Shown here in pieces: positions 1-5,598 of a stretch of DNA of 9,638 nucleotides. A program made the translations under genes and the position numbers. Positions within the stretch are counted from its first letter, which is position 1, and each line of letters starts with the position of its first letter. The notes beneath the pieces were generated by a model, which was not told where the DNA came from, searched no databases, and was given only the letters and a program-made list of their open reading frames with translations. The DNA is from Peptococcaceae bacterium (GTDB lineage Bacteria > Bacillota > Dehalobacteriia > UBA4068 > UBA4997): assembly GCA_019421315.1 (NCBI GenBank), contig JAHZFN010000176.1:1-9638 (forward strand), written 5' to 3'.

Positions 1-1
1 C

Positions 2-310
2 CAGCATCGTCGTGCGATGTTCAGAAACATGGCAACCGCACTCTTAAAGAATGGTAAAATTGAAACAACCGTTACCCGCGCCAAAGAAATTTCCGGTATT
101 ACCGAAAAAATGATTACTCTTGGCAAACGCGGCGACTTGCACGCTCGTCGTCAAGCATTGGCATATATTATGGAAGAAGACGTTGTAACAAAATTGTTCG
201 AAGAAATCGCTCCTAAATATGCTGACCGCAACGGTGGTTATACACGTATTATTAAAACTGCACAAAGAAAAGGCGATGGCGCTCCCATGGCTATTATCGA
301 ATTGGTGTAG
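2..310 (+). CDS. rplQ: 50S ribosomal protein L17, 5'-truncated by window edge
   Basis: L17 is a structural protein of the large ribosomal subunit near the peptide exit tunnel. The frame is open from base 2, so the gene starts before the window: the visible frame begins QHRRAMFRNM, which matches the conserved L17 segment that normally follows about 11-16 N-terminal residues. The ATG at 17 is an internal Met and not the start. 102 codons are visible, ending at TAG 308-310. Recognisable L17 blocks are IETTVTRAKE, EKMITLGKRGDLHARRQA, and the C-terminal GGYTRI and APMAIIEL. In Bacillota rplQ is the last gene of the rpsM-rpsK-rpoA-rplQ operon and lies just before the ecf genes, as here. A terminator hairpin follows at 438-476. 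Confidence 0.97.
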   Translation, partial: QHRRAMFRNMATALLKNGKIETTVTRAKEISGITEKMITLGKRGDLHARRQALAYIMEEDVVTKLFEEIAPKYADRNGGYTRIIKTAQRKGDGAPMAIIELV

Positions 311-425
311 TACTGAAAGATTTTAATTAATCCGAAGTTTCGGCGGCAATGTTGAACGATACATTAAAATGCGTTGGCTCAATTTGCTGTCTGCAGGATA
401 CAACATTGGAAAAGGTTCCGATGTT

Positions 426-443
426 TTACTTTGCGCAAAGTAA
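426..443. repeat. 18-bp perfect palindrome
   Basis: TTACTTTGCGCAAAGTAA reads identically on both strands. Its right end (438-443) is shared with the left arm of the following terminator hairpin, so in RNA the two structures cannot both be fully paired. It could be a protein-binding site, or a competing hairpin that weakens the terminator. The function is inferred only. Confidence 0.55.
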
Positions 444-476
444 GTCAGGATATATATCCTGACTTTACTTGTTTTT
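438..476 (+). terminator. Intrinsic terminator after rplQ
   Basis: The left arm 438-451 pairs with 456-470 (14 base pairs, one bulged T at 464, four-base loop ATAT), followed by G and five T. It lies about 130 bp after the rplQ stop. This is expected for the end of the alpha operon. The arm motif recurs at 556-569. Confidence 0.75.
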
Positions 477-502
477 GACGTAAAAATATTGTAATATATA
501 TT
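475..502 (+). promoter_or_regulatory. Candidate sigma-A type promoter for ecfA1
   Basis: TTGACG (475-480), 16 bp spacer, TATATT (497-502). The -35 box overlaps the T-tract of the preceding terminator. A start near 509 would give a leader of about 135 nt before the chosen ecfA1 start. There is one mismatch to consensus in each box, and the distance is acceptable. Not experimentally shown. Confidence 0.55.
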
Positions 503-645
503 GCAGAGGTTTTCGCCGTCAATTTGGCGCCTGCGCTTTGTTTATACGGTGAAAGCAAGTAAAGTCAGGGATAAAATAAAAAAAGGCAAAAATGCGGAAA
601 AATATTTATGCCTTTAAATCACAAAAAGGAAAAAGGGTGAGTGCA

Positions 646-1485
646 GTGTTTAAACTCGAAGACGTCAGCTTTGCTTATGATTTGGAAAATCCGAAAAAAT
701 TGGCTCTGAACAAGGTTAATCTCCATATCAAAAAGGGTGAATGGTGGTCGATTATCGGTTCCAACGGCAGCGGTAAAAGCACACTGGCAAGGCATTTGAA
801 CGGTTTGCTGTTTCCTTCGTCAGGGAAGGTTTTGACAGACGGCGTTGATACTGCGGACCCTGCCAATTTGCGGGCTATACGCCGCAAGGTGGGCATTGTT
901 TTTCAAAATCCCGATAACCAGATTATCGGCAACACTGTTGAGGAGGACATTGCTTTCGGCCCGGAAAACTTGGGTGTTGCACCTAAAGAAATTCGCGCAC
1001 GCATAACAAAATGCTTGGCGATGGTTGGTTTGCAGGGCTTTGAAAAAGCCGACCCCAACAATCTTTCGGGCGGACAAAAGCAAAGAGTTGCCATTGCCGG
1101 TGCTTTAGCGATGGAACCGCAGGCGTTGATTTTGGACGAGGCGACTGCCATGCTGGATCCCCAGGGCTGCAGCGAGGTTTTTGCTGTTTTGCACAAACTC
1201 CACGCCGACGGCATGACGATTTTAATGATTACCCACAACATGAGCGAGGTCATTTTCTCCGACCGGGTGGCAGTTATGCGCAAGGGCGAGCTGATGTCCG
1301 TCGGCACGCCGCAGATGATTTTTGCCCAGACGGATCAGATGAAAAACTGGGGCATAGAGCTGCCTATTGTAAACCGAATCGGCGAAAAATTGGTGGAAAT
1401 GGGGGTTGGCAAATATCTGCCCGAAAAAGCCGAAAAAATCCCCGCTGCCCTGACAATGGCTGAGTTGGTAGACCTGCTGAAATGA
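646..1485 (+). CDS. ecfA1: Energy-coupling factor transporter ATP-binding protein EcfA1
   Basis: One of the two cytoplasmic ATPases of the ECF transporter. It pairs with EcfA2 and drives EcfT so that exchangeable S components import vitamins, cobalt or nickel. All ABC motifs are present (numbering from the 646 start): Walker A GSNGSGKST 38-46, Q-loop Gln87 in FQNPDNQ, signature LSGGQ 140-144, Walker B with Asp164/Glu165 in ILDEA, D-loop LDP 170-172, H-loop His197. The 279 residues fit the family (about 280). I chose GTG 646 because AGGGTGA at 634-640 sits 5 bp upstream and the protein then begins FKLEDVSF as in homologues. GTG 637 (behind AAGGA) and ATG 592 (297 aa, poor ribosome binding site, unconserved basic extension) are alternatives. 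Normally ecfA2 follows directly; here two other genes intervene. Confidence 0.93.
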   Translation: MFKLEDVSFAYDLENPKKLALNKVNLHIKKGEWWSIIGSNGSGKSTLARHLNGLLFPSSGKVLTDGVDTADPANLRAIRRKVGIVFQNPDNQIIGNTVEEDIAFGPENLGVAPKEIRARITKCLAMVGLQGFEKADPNNLSGGQKQRVAIAGALAMEPQALILDEATAMLDPQGCSEVFAVLHKLHADGMTILMITHNMSEVIFSDRVAVMRKGELMSVGTPQMIFAQTDQMKNWGIELPIVNRIGEKLVEMGVGKYLPEKAEKIPAALTMAELVDLLK

Positions 1486-1643
1486 GATTAGATAGATTTG
1501 AACCGCAATTTGAACGGCGTTAGCAAGCTGTTTCTTCCAAAAAATAACTGTTTGGCAGGCAAGGCTTGTTTTAGGGGCAATTTGCCAAAACGATAAAAAC
1601 TTTTACGGTAAAAATATACGAAAAAAATTATGCCGAACAACGC

Positions 1644-1667
1644 AGAATAATATTTAGAATAATATTT
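1644..1667. repeat. Tandem 12-bp direct repeat, two perfect copies
   Basis: AGAATAATATTT is present twice with no gap, directly upstream of the candidate -10 box at 1688-1693, and the second copy runs into the weak -35 region. It could be a duplicated regulator site or simple AT-rich slippage. Confidence 0.8.
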
Positions 1668-1693
1668 ATTGTAAACCAAAATTGTAGTATAAT
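1666..1693 (+). promoter_or_regulatory. Candidate promoter for the split-barrel gene pair
   Basis: There is a perfect TATAAT at 1688-1693. The -35 is weak: TTATTG 1666-1671 at 16 bp, or TTTATT 1665-1670 at 17 bp. A start near 1700 leaves a leader of about 120 nt. A good -10 with a poor -35 would fit an activator-dependent or regulated promoter, and the flanking repeats agree with that. Confidence 0.45.
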
Positions 1694-1709
1694 ATTATAG
1701 TGTAATATT
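1691..1709. promoter_or_regulatory. Possible operator over the start site
   Basis: AATATTA, five bases, TAATATT: perfect 7-bp inverted arms overlapping the end of the -10 box and the predicted start point, a typical position for a repressor site. The arms are pure A/T, so chance in this AT-rich stretch is a real alternative. Confidence 0.35.
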
Positions 1710-1753
1710 GCAGTAAAATTTAGCAGTACGATTATAAAGTGAATAAAAAACGA

Positions 1754-1782
1754 TTGTGGCAGGGCGAACTGCCCTGTTGTAA
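1754..1782 (+). promoter_or_regulatory. Leader hairpin before the first split-barrel gene
   Basis: CAGGGC (1760-1765) pairs with GCCCTG (1771-1776) around a GAACT loop. It can be extended outward by four wobble and two A-T pairs to 1754/1782. No T-tract follows, so it is not an ordinary terminator. It may protect the mRNA 5' end or influence translation; I recognise no known riboswitch. Confidence 0.4.
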
Positions 1783-1819
1783 ATAAAACAAGAAATACAT
1801 AAAAAAGGAGCTGTTAAAA

Positions 1820-2239
1820 ATGACAAACGCAAACAAAATCGAAAATATGGAAAGAGTATGCAAATTTTTGAAAGATGCACAAGTTTACTATTTGGCAACT
1901 GTTGACGGAGATCAGCCGAGAGTTCGTCCTTTCGGTACTGCCAACATTTTTGACGGCAAACTTTACATTCAAACGGGCAAAAGCAAGGACTGCGCCAAAC
2001 AAATTGCCGCCAACGCCAAGGTTGAGGTCTGCGCTTTCATGAACGGCGAATGGCTGCGCGTGGCAGGCAAATTGGTGGAAGACGACAACAGAGAAGCCAG
2101 AGTTGCCATGCTGGACGCTTATCCGGATTTGAAAAAAATGTATTCTCCCGACGACGGCAACACCGAAGTTCTTTATTTTGAAGATGCCGTTGCAACATTC
2201 TCCTCTTTCACCCATGCCCCCGAAACCATTGAGTTTTAA
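1820..2239 (+). CDS. Pyridoxamine 5'-phosphate oxidase-family (flavin split-barrel) protein
   Basis: A 139-residue member of the FMN-binding split-barrel superfamily (Pfam Putative_PNPOx / PF01243 type). The exact substrate is unknown; relatives are small cytoplasmic flavoproteins, usually dimers, with oxidoreductase or flavin/heme-binding roles. The typical layout is visible: an N-terminal helix (ENMERVCKFLKDA), then YYLATVDGDQPRVRPFGT (residues about 23-40, the core strand with the PRVRPFG signature), GKLYIQTGKSKD, AKVEVCAF, GEWLRVAGKLVED, DAYPDLKKMY and a C-terminal ATFSSFT. It is too short and divergent to be true PdxH. GGAG at 1807-1810 lies 9 bp before ATG 1820. It has its own candidate promoter and is followed after 25 bp by a second protein of the same superfamily, so they are probably co-transcribed. 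Its place between ecfA1 and ecfA2 is unusual. Confidence 0.88.
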   Translation: MTNANKIENMERVCKFLKDAQVYYLATVDGDQPRVRPFGTANIFDGKLYIQTGKSKDCAKQIAANAKVEVCAFMNGEWLRVAGKLVEDDNREARVAMLDAYPDLKKMYSPDDGNTEVLYFEDAVATFSSFTHAPETIEF

Positions 2240-2264
2240 TTGACTTATAAATAGGTGCGGTCTT

Positions 2265-2735
2265 ATGCGGAGAAAAGACAGAGAAGTTACGGATAACGCC
2301 AAAATAGCCAAAATCGTCAGCAGCTGCGGCTGCTGCCGTTTGGGCTTGGTTGATGATTTCGGCGCTTATATTGTGCCGCTGAATTTTGCTTTTTTGCAAA
2401 AAGACGGCGAAAGAATTTTTTATTTCCACAGCGCCAAAGAGGGCAAAAAAATTGCTCTGATTCAAAAGCAAAGCAAGGCAACCTTTGAACTGGACAGCAA
2501 ACATCAACTGCTTGTCGGAAAAAGCTCCTGCAAATACGGCTACGGTTTTCAGTGCGTCATGGGCAGGGGCGATGTGTCTTTGGTTGATGACATTGCAGAG
2601 AAAAAGCTAGCTTTGAATTTATTGATGAAGCATTATGACGAAGCGGGTGAGCATATTTTCAGCGACGAACAGACAAATTCCGTTGCCGTTATCAAGCTGA
2701 TTGTTACGGAATGGACCTGCAAAGAAAGACTTTAA
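2265..2735 (+). CDS. NimA-like pyridoxamine 5'-phosphate oxidase-related flavin-binding protein
   Basis: A 156-residue split-barrel protein of the NimA / Pyridox_ox_2 group (PF12900 type). Some members are linked to 5-nitroimidazole resistance, but most have no known substrate, so resistance should not be assumed. Visible family features are the N-terminal MRRKDREVTD, a cysteine-rich CGCCRLG (21-27), YIVPLNF (35-41), YFHSAKEGKK (53-62), FELD (74-77), VMGRGDVSLVDD (98-109) and LMKHY (120-124). Five cysteines (21, 23, 24, 89, 97) is high for so short a protein and could suit redox chemistry or metal binding (inference). ATG 2265 follows AGGTG (2253-2257) with 7 bp spacing, and the gene lies 25 bp after the preceding one. 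The stop codon lies inside a 14-bp tandem duplication (2725-2752). Confidence 0.87.
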   Translation: MRRKDREVTDNAKIAKIVSSCGCCRLGLVDDFGAYIVPLNFAFLQKDGERIFYFHSAKEGKKIALIQKQSKATFELDSKHQLLVGKSSCKYGYGFQCVMGRGDVSLVDDIAEKKLALNLLMKHYDEAGEHIFSDEQTNSVAVIKLIVTEWTCKERL

Positions 2736-2752
2736 TAAAAAGACTTTAATAA
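2725..2752. repeat. 14-bp tandem duplication across the stop codon
   Basis: AAAGACTTTAATAA occurs twice in direct succession. The first copy encodes the final residues and the TAA stop (2733-2735); the second is non-coding. It looks like a recent slippage duplication and does not alter the protein. Confidence 0.85.
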
Positions 2753-2801
2753 AAAATATTATTATATGCTATTTAATGATTAGCTGCGGTAAAAGAGGAA
2801 C

Positions 2802-2834
2802 GGCGGCTTTTTCGGCAAAAGCAGCAAAGCCGCC
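2802..2834. terminator. GC-rich hairpin, possible terminator without T-tract
   Basis: GGCGGCTTT (2802-2810) pairs perfectly with AAAGCCGCC (2826-2834), with a 15-base loop. Neither strand has a T-run after the stem, so termination would need help. It could instead be an mRNA-stabilising or processing hairpin at the end of the two-gene unit. It is the only GC-rich element in this AT-rich spacer. Confidence 0.4.
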
Positions 2835-2844
2835 AAATGAAAAA

Positions 2845-2872
2845 TTGAATAAAAATTGGATAAAAATAAAAT
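2845..2872 (+). promoter_or_regulatory. Weak candidate promoter for ecfA2-ecfT-truA
   Basis: TTGAAT (2845-2850), 16 bp, TAAAAT (2867-2872). The surrounding 100 bases are so A/T-rich that such matches arise easily, and other pairings exist downstream. A promoter somewhere in 2835-2930 is plausible because the insertion upstream separates these genes from the ecfA1 promoter. Confidence 0.28.
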
Positions 2873-2966
2873 AAGTAAAAATAGATAAGACAATAAGTAA
2901 AAAAAATATATATATTAAAAAATATGAAATGAGGGTAAACTTTGGAAATCAAGAGAGGTGAGGCGG

Positions 2967-3833
2967 ATGTCTTTAATAGTTAAAAATTTGTGCTATACCT
3001 ATGCAGATGACACGGATTTTGCGGTACATGCCGTTAATGATGTCAGCTTCACGGCAGAACAAGGCGAAATTATCGGCATTGTCGGTCACACGGGCAGCGG
3101 CAAAAGTTCTATGGCTCAGCTGATTTGCGGGCTGCTTCCAGGCGACGGTGGCGAAATTCATCTGGGCGATTATCAGCTGGTGGGTCAGAAAAAACTGAAA
3201 GCCAAAGAGTTGGCGAAAAGGGTAGGCATGGTTTTTCAGTATCCCGAATATCAGCTTTTTGAAGAAACTGTCTGGGCGGAGCTTTCCTATGGGCCGTCCA
3301 ATTTGGGTTGGCAGGAGCAGAAAATCAACGAGGAAATCGGCAAGCTGATGAAAAGCCTGAATATGGCAGATGATTTTTTGGACAGAAACCCGCTTCAGCT
3401 TTCGGGCGGCGAAAAACGCAAGGTGGCTTTGGCATCGGTTTTGATTATGAACCCGCAAATTCTGGTTTTGGACGAGCCTTTTGTGGGGTTGGACTGTGTC
3501 AGCAAAAATGAGTTTACATCAATGCTTTTGCAGTGGCAGAAAACCAATAATGCCACAATCCTCTGCATCAGCCATGACATGGATCAGCTGGCGGTTTTTT
3601 GCCGCAGGCTTTTGGTGATGAACCACGGAAGGCTGGTTTTGGACAAACCCATTGCCGAGGCTTTTGCCGAACGGGAAATTCTGCGGGAGGCGGGCATTTT
3701 GCAGCCTGTTCCCAAGGAGCTTTTGCTTAATCTGCATGATTTGGGTTGTGATGTGGACACTATGCCCATCGACATTGAGGGCGCCTGCACCGCAATTTTG
3801 GATTATTTTGCAAGGGGGAAACAGCATGGCTAA
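2967..3833 (+). CDS. ecfA2: Energy-coupling factor transporter ATP-binding protein EcfA2
   Basis: The second ATPase of the ECF module, forming an asymmetric dimer with EcfA1 under the membrane protein EcfT. Numbering from 2967: Walker A GHTGSGKSS 40-48, Q-loop Gln91 in FQYPEYQLF (the FQYPEyQLF form is characteristic of EcfA2), signature LSGGE 145-149, Walker B Asp169/Glu170 in VLDEP, D-loop GLD 174-176, H-loop His203. The 288 residues are normal for the family. ATG 2967 is chosen because GAGGTGA (2955-2961) lies 5 bp before it; the in-frame GTG at 2958 is inside that ribosome binding site and so is unlikely. The segment after Walker B reads PFVGLD where many homologues have PTAGLD, a mild substitution. 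The 3' end overlaps ecfT by 8 bp, implying coupled translation. Confidence 0.96.
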   Translation: MSLIVKNLCYTYADDTDFAVHAVNDVSFTAEQGEIIGIVGHTGSGKSSMAQLICGLLPGDGGEIHLGDYQLVGQKKLKAKELAKRVGMVFQYPEYQLFEETVWAELSYGPSNLGWQEQKINEEIGKLMKSLNMADDFLDRNPLQLSGGEKRKVALASVLIMNPQILVLDEPFVGLDCVSKNEFTSMLLQWQKTNNATILCISHDMDQLAVFCRRLLVMNHGRLVLDKPIAEAFAEREILREAGILQPVPKELLLNLHDLGCDVDTMPIDIEGACTAILDYFARGKQHG

Positions 3834-4641
3834 AAGCAAGGTTCGTTTCGGGTCATATTACCCGGGCAACTCCGTTATCCACAATCTGGATCCCAGAGCC
3901 AAATTAATCGGTCTTTTGATTTATATCATTGCGGTTTTTGCAGGCAACAGCTATACTCTCTTTGCCATATTGTATCTTTTTGGCGGTGCTGTTATCGCCA
4001 TGAGCCGTGTGCCTTTGTCAAAAGTGCTGAAAAGTATCCGCGGCGTTTTGATTCTGCTGATACTGACGGGTCTTTTGAACATTTTCTTTACACCGGGCGA
4101 AACGGAGCTTTGGCATTGGGGAGTGCTTAACATTACGGTGGAAGGTCTGAACAAGGGGATATTGATGGTTCTGAGATTGGTCGGCTTGATTGCTTTTTCG
4201 GCGGTTCTGACATTGACCACAACGCCCATTTTGCTGGCGGACGGTGTGGAATCTCTTTGCCGCCCTCTGAAAAAATTTCACTTTCCCGTCCATGAGTTTG
4301 CCATGATGATGACAATTGCACTGCGTTTCATTCCCATATTAATGGAAGAAGCCGACAAAATCATGAAAGCCCAGCGCTCCCGCGGCGGCGATTTGAGCAG
4401 CGGTTCTCTGGGGCAGAGGGTGAAAGGCATTGTGGCGATTATCATTCCCCTCTTTTTCAACGCCCTGAAACGTGCCGACGATTTGGCAATCGCCATGGAG
4501 GCAAGGTGCTACGAGGGCGACAACGGCAGAACCAAGCTGCGGGAACTGCATTGGTGCGGCAAAGATACGCTGGCGTTGGCTTTGGTTGTTGTGCTTTGTG
4601 CGGCGGTTTTTGTTATGCGTTTTACGCTGACCTTGGTTTAG
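3826..4641 (+). CDS. ecfT: Energy-coupling factor transporter transmembrane protein EcfT
   Basis: The integral membrane scaffold of the ECF transporter; it couples ATP hydrolysis by EcfA1/EcfA2 to toppling of the substrate-binding S component. 271 residues with the usual arrangement: short basic N-terminus ending in LDPRAK (21-26), hydrophobic segments at about 27-60, 72-90, 112-135 and 245-268, and a long cytoplasmic coupling region between them. The first coupling motif AQRSRG (182-187) matches the family; the second reads ARC (226-228, in AMEARCY) where the textbook form is ARG. ATG 3826 is preceded by AGGGGG (3813-3818) inside ecfA2 and overlaps its stop by 8 bp. Frame-open sequence further upstream is only the ecfA2 shadow. 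No S component gene lies nearby, which suggests a shared (group II) ECF module. Confidence 0.95.
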   Translation: MAKSKVRFGSYYPGNSVIHNLDPRAKLIGLLIYIIAVFAGNSYTLFAILYLFGGAVIAMSRVPLSKVLKSIRGVLILLILTGLLNIFFTPGETELWHWGVLNITVEGLNKGILMVLRLVGLIAFSAVLTLTTTPILLADGVESLCRPLKKFHFPVHEFAMMMTIALRFIPILMEEADKIMKAQRSRGGDLSSGSLGQRVKGIVAIIIPLFFNALKRADDLAIAMEARCYEGDNGRTKLRELHWCGKDTLALALVVVLCAAVFVMRFTLTLV

Positions 4642-4650
4642 CCGCTAAAC
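4636..4650. repeat. Short hairpin across the ecfT stop codon
   Basis: GTTTAGC / C / GCTAAAC: perfect 7-bp arms around one base (a 6-bp stem with a 3-base loop in RNA), containing the TAG stop at 4639-4641. A loose TTGC/GCAA pair and T-rich sequence follow, but this is too weak to call a terminator. It may tune ecfT-truA coupling. Confidence 0.4.
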
Positions 4651-4705
4651 AGTTGCTATTCAGGCAATTACTTTGTTTTGTTTGATTATTCTTCGGTGAG
4701 GTTGT

Positions 4706-5527
4706 ATGAAAAATGTTTTGCTGAAAATTCACTATGACGGCACGGATTTTATCGGTTGGCAAAGGCAGAACCTGCCCAACGCCAATAACCGCAGTGTGCA
4801 GGGGGAAGTTGAAAAGGCTCTGCAAAAGCTGCTTCATCAGCCGATTACCCTAAACGGCGCCGGCAGAACCGATTCGGGGGTGCATGGTTTGGGGCAGACT
4901 GCCACCTTTGCGGCGGCAGCCACAGTGCCTGCCGCCAATATGCCGTGGGCTTTAAACGGTCTTTTGCCGCCCGATGTTCGGGTTTTGGAGTGCATTGAGG
5001 TTCCCGCCGATTTTCACGCCAGGTATTCTGCCGTCGGCAAAAAATATGAATATTACCTTCTCAACAAAACATTGCATACCGCTTTTGACTGGCGAAATGT
5101 TTACGTTTGCAATTACAATCTGGATTTTGCCATTATGCAAAGGACGGCGCAGATTTTTGAGGGCAGACACAATCTGAAAAGCTTCACTGCCAACGGCAAC
5201 CCCGTCAAAAGCTACGAAAGGGATATTTATTTCTGCCGATTGGCAAAAATCAGCGCAGACAATCCTTTGCCGTGGCAGACGAACGGTGATTTTTGGCGTT
5301 TGGCGGTTTACGGCAGCGGTTTTTTGTACAAAACAGTGCGTCTGATTATGGGAGGTTTGATAGCCGTCGGCAGAGGAAAAATCACCGCCGAGGCTCTGCA
5401 AAACGCTCTTGATAATCCCGGAAAAATCATTGCTCCGCCGGCTCCGCCCCACGGCTTATATATGAAAGAGGTTTTTTACGACAAGGAATTGCTGGCGGCG
5501 AGCATACAGGCGGAAAAACGTAATTAA
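4706..5527 (+). CDS. truA: tRNA pseudouridine(38-40) synthase TruA
   Basis: Converts uridine to pseudouridine at positions 38, 39 and 40 of the tRNA anticodon stem-loop; a cytoplasmic dimer. The catalytic aspartate is Asp56 in GAGRTDSGVHG (51-61). Other family blocks are the N-terminal IHYDGTDFIGWQRQ (8-21), SVQGEVEKAL, FHARYSAVGKKYEYYL, and near the C-terminus GSGFLYKTVRLIMGGL and PHGLYMKEVFY. The 273 residues are a little above the usual 245-265. ATG 4706 follows GGTGAG with about 5-6 bp spacing. It lies 64 bp after ecfT and probably shares its transcript; a position between the ecf genes and rplM is standard in Bacillota. No strong terminator follows, so some transcripts may continue into rplM-rpsI, which also has its own promoter. 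Confidence 0.96.
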   Translation: MKNVLLKIHYDGTDFIGWQRQNLPNANNRSVQGEVEKALQKLLHQPITLNGAGRTDSGVHGLGQTATFAAAATVPAANMPWALNGLLPPDVRVLECIEVPADFHARYSAVGKKYEYYLLNKTLHTAFDWRNVYVCNYNLDFAIMQRTAQIFEGRHNLKSFTANGNPVKSYERDIYFCRLAKISADNPLPWQTNGDFWRLAVYGSGFLYKTVRLIMGGLIAVGRGKITAEALQNALDNPGKIIAPPAPPHGLYMKEVFYDKELLAASIQAEKRN

Positions 5528-5563
5528 ATAAGAAAAAACCTGCTAAAAACAGCAAAAAAACTA

Positions 5564-5592
5564 TTGACATCAATGTTGGTTGGCGATATAAT
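5564..5592 (+). promoter_or_regulatory. Consensus promoter for rplM-rpsI
   Basis: TTGACA (5564-5569), 17 bp, TATAAT (5587-5592): a perfect match to the housekeeping consensus in both boxes and spacing. Transcription should start near 5599, giving a leader of about 90 nt. This fits a highly expressed ribosomal protein operon. Confidence 0.9.
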
Positions 5593-5598
5593 AATTAA

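Larger units (their letters stand above)
311..645. other. Intergenic spacer rplQ-ecfA1 (335 bp)
   Basis: No gene that I can support. Contents in order: a weak 5-bp hairpin at 332-343; an 18-bp perfect palindrome at 426-443; a terminator hairpin at 438-470 with T-tract; a promoter at 475-502; a weak stem 514-519 with 546-551 in the leader; a third copy of the terminator-arm motif at 556-573; and then a purine-rich run leading to the ecfA1 ribosome binding site. Two tiny ORFs (349-462 and 369-443) lie before the terminator and lack ribosome binding sites. Confidence 0.7.
1486..1819. other. Intergenic spacer after ecfA1 (334 bp)
   Basis: No gene is supported. The first half holds a loose inverted repeat (TTTGGCA 1551-1557 with TGCCAAA 1583-1589, 25-base loop) without a T-tract, so there is no clear terminator after ecfA1. 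The AT-rich second half holds a tandem 12-bp repeat (1644-1667), a promoter, an inverted repeat over the likely start site (1691-1709) and a leader hairpin (1754-1782) before the next gene. Confidence 0.65.

Noticed and set aside
349..462. Small ORFs of 37 codons (349-462) and 24 codons (369-443) after rplQ
   Set aside because: Neither has a ribosome binding site, they overlap each other in different frames, and both end inside the terminator hairpin. The reading frame of the second is open back to a stop at 324, so a decayed gene remnant cannot be excluded.
592..645. N-terminal extension of EcfA1 from ATG 592
   Set aside because: It adds 18 unconserved, basic residues, has a poor ribosome binding site, and the family start matches GTG 646 (or 637) with a good site.
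2265..2735. Calling the NimA-like protein a nitroimidazole resistance gene
   Set aside because: Family membership is visible, but most such proteins have no shown reductase activity on nitroimidazoles.
2958..2966. GTG start of EcfA2 three codons upstream
   Set aside because: The GTG lies within the GAGGTGA ribosome binding site of the ATG at 2967.
3652..3825. Extended EcfT starting inside ecfA2
   Set aside because: The upstream part is the ecfA2 sequence read in another frame; the protein after ATG 3826 begins as in EcfT homologues and has its own ribosome binding site.
5537..5560. Possible terminator after truA (TGCT/AGCA hairpin in A-rich DNA)
   Set aside because: Only a 4-bp stem with no T-tract; too weak to call.
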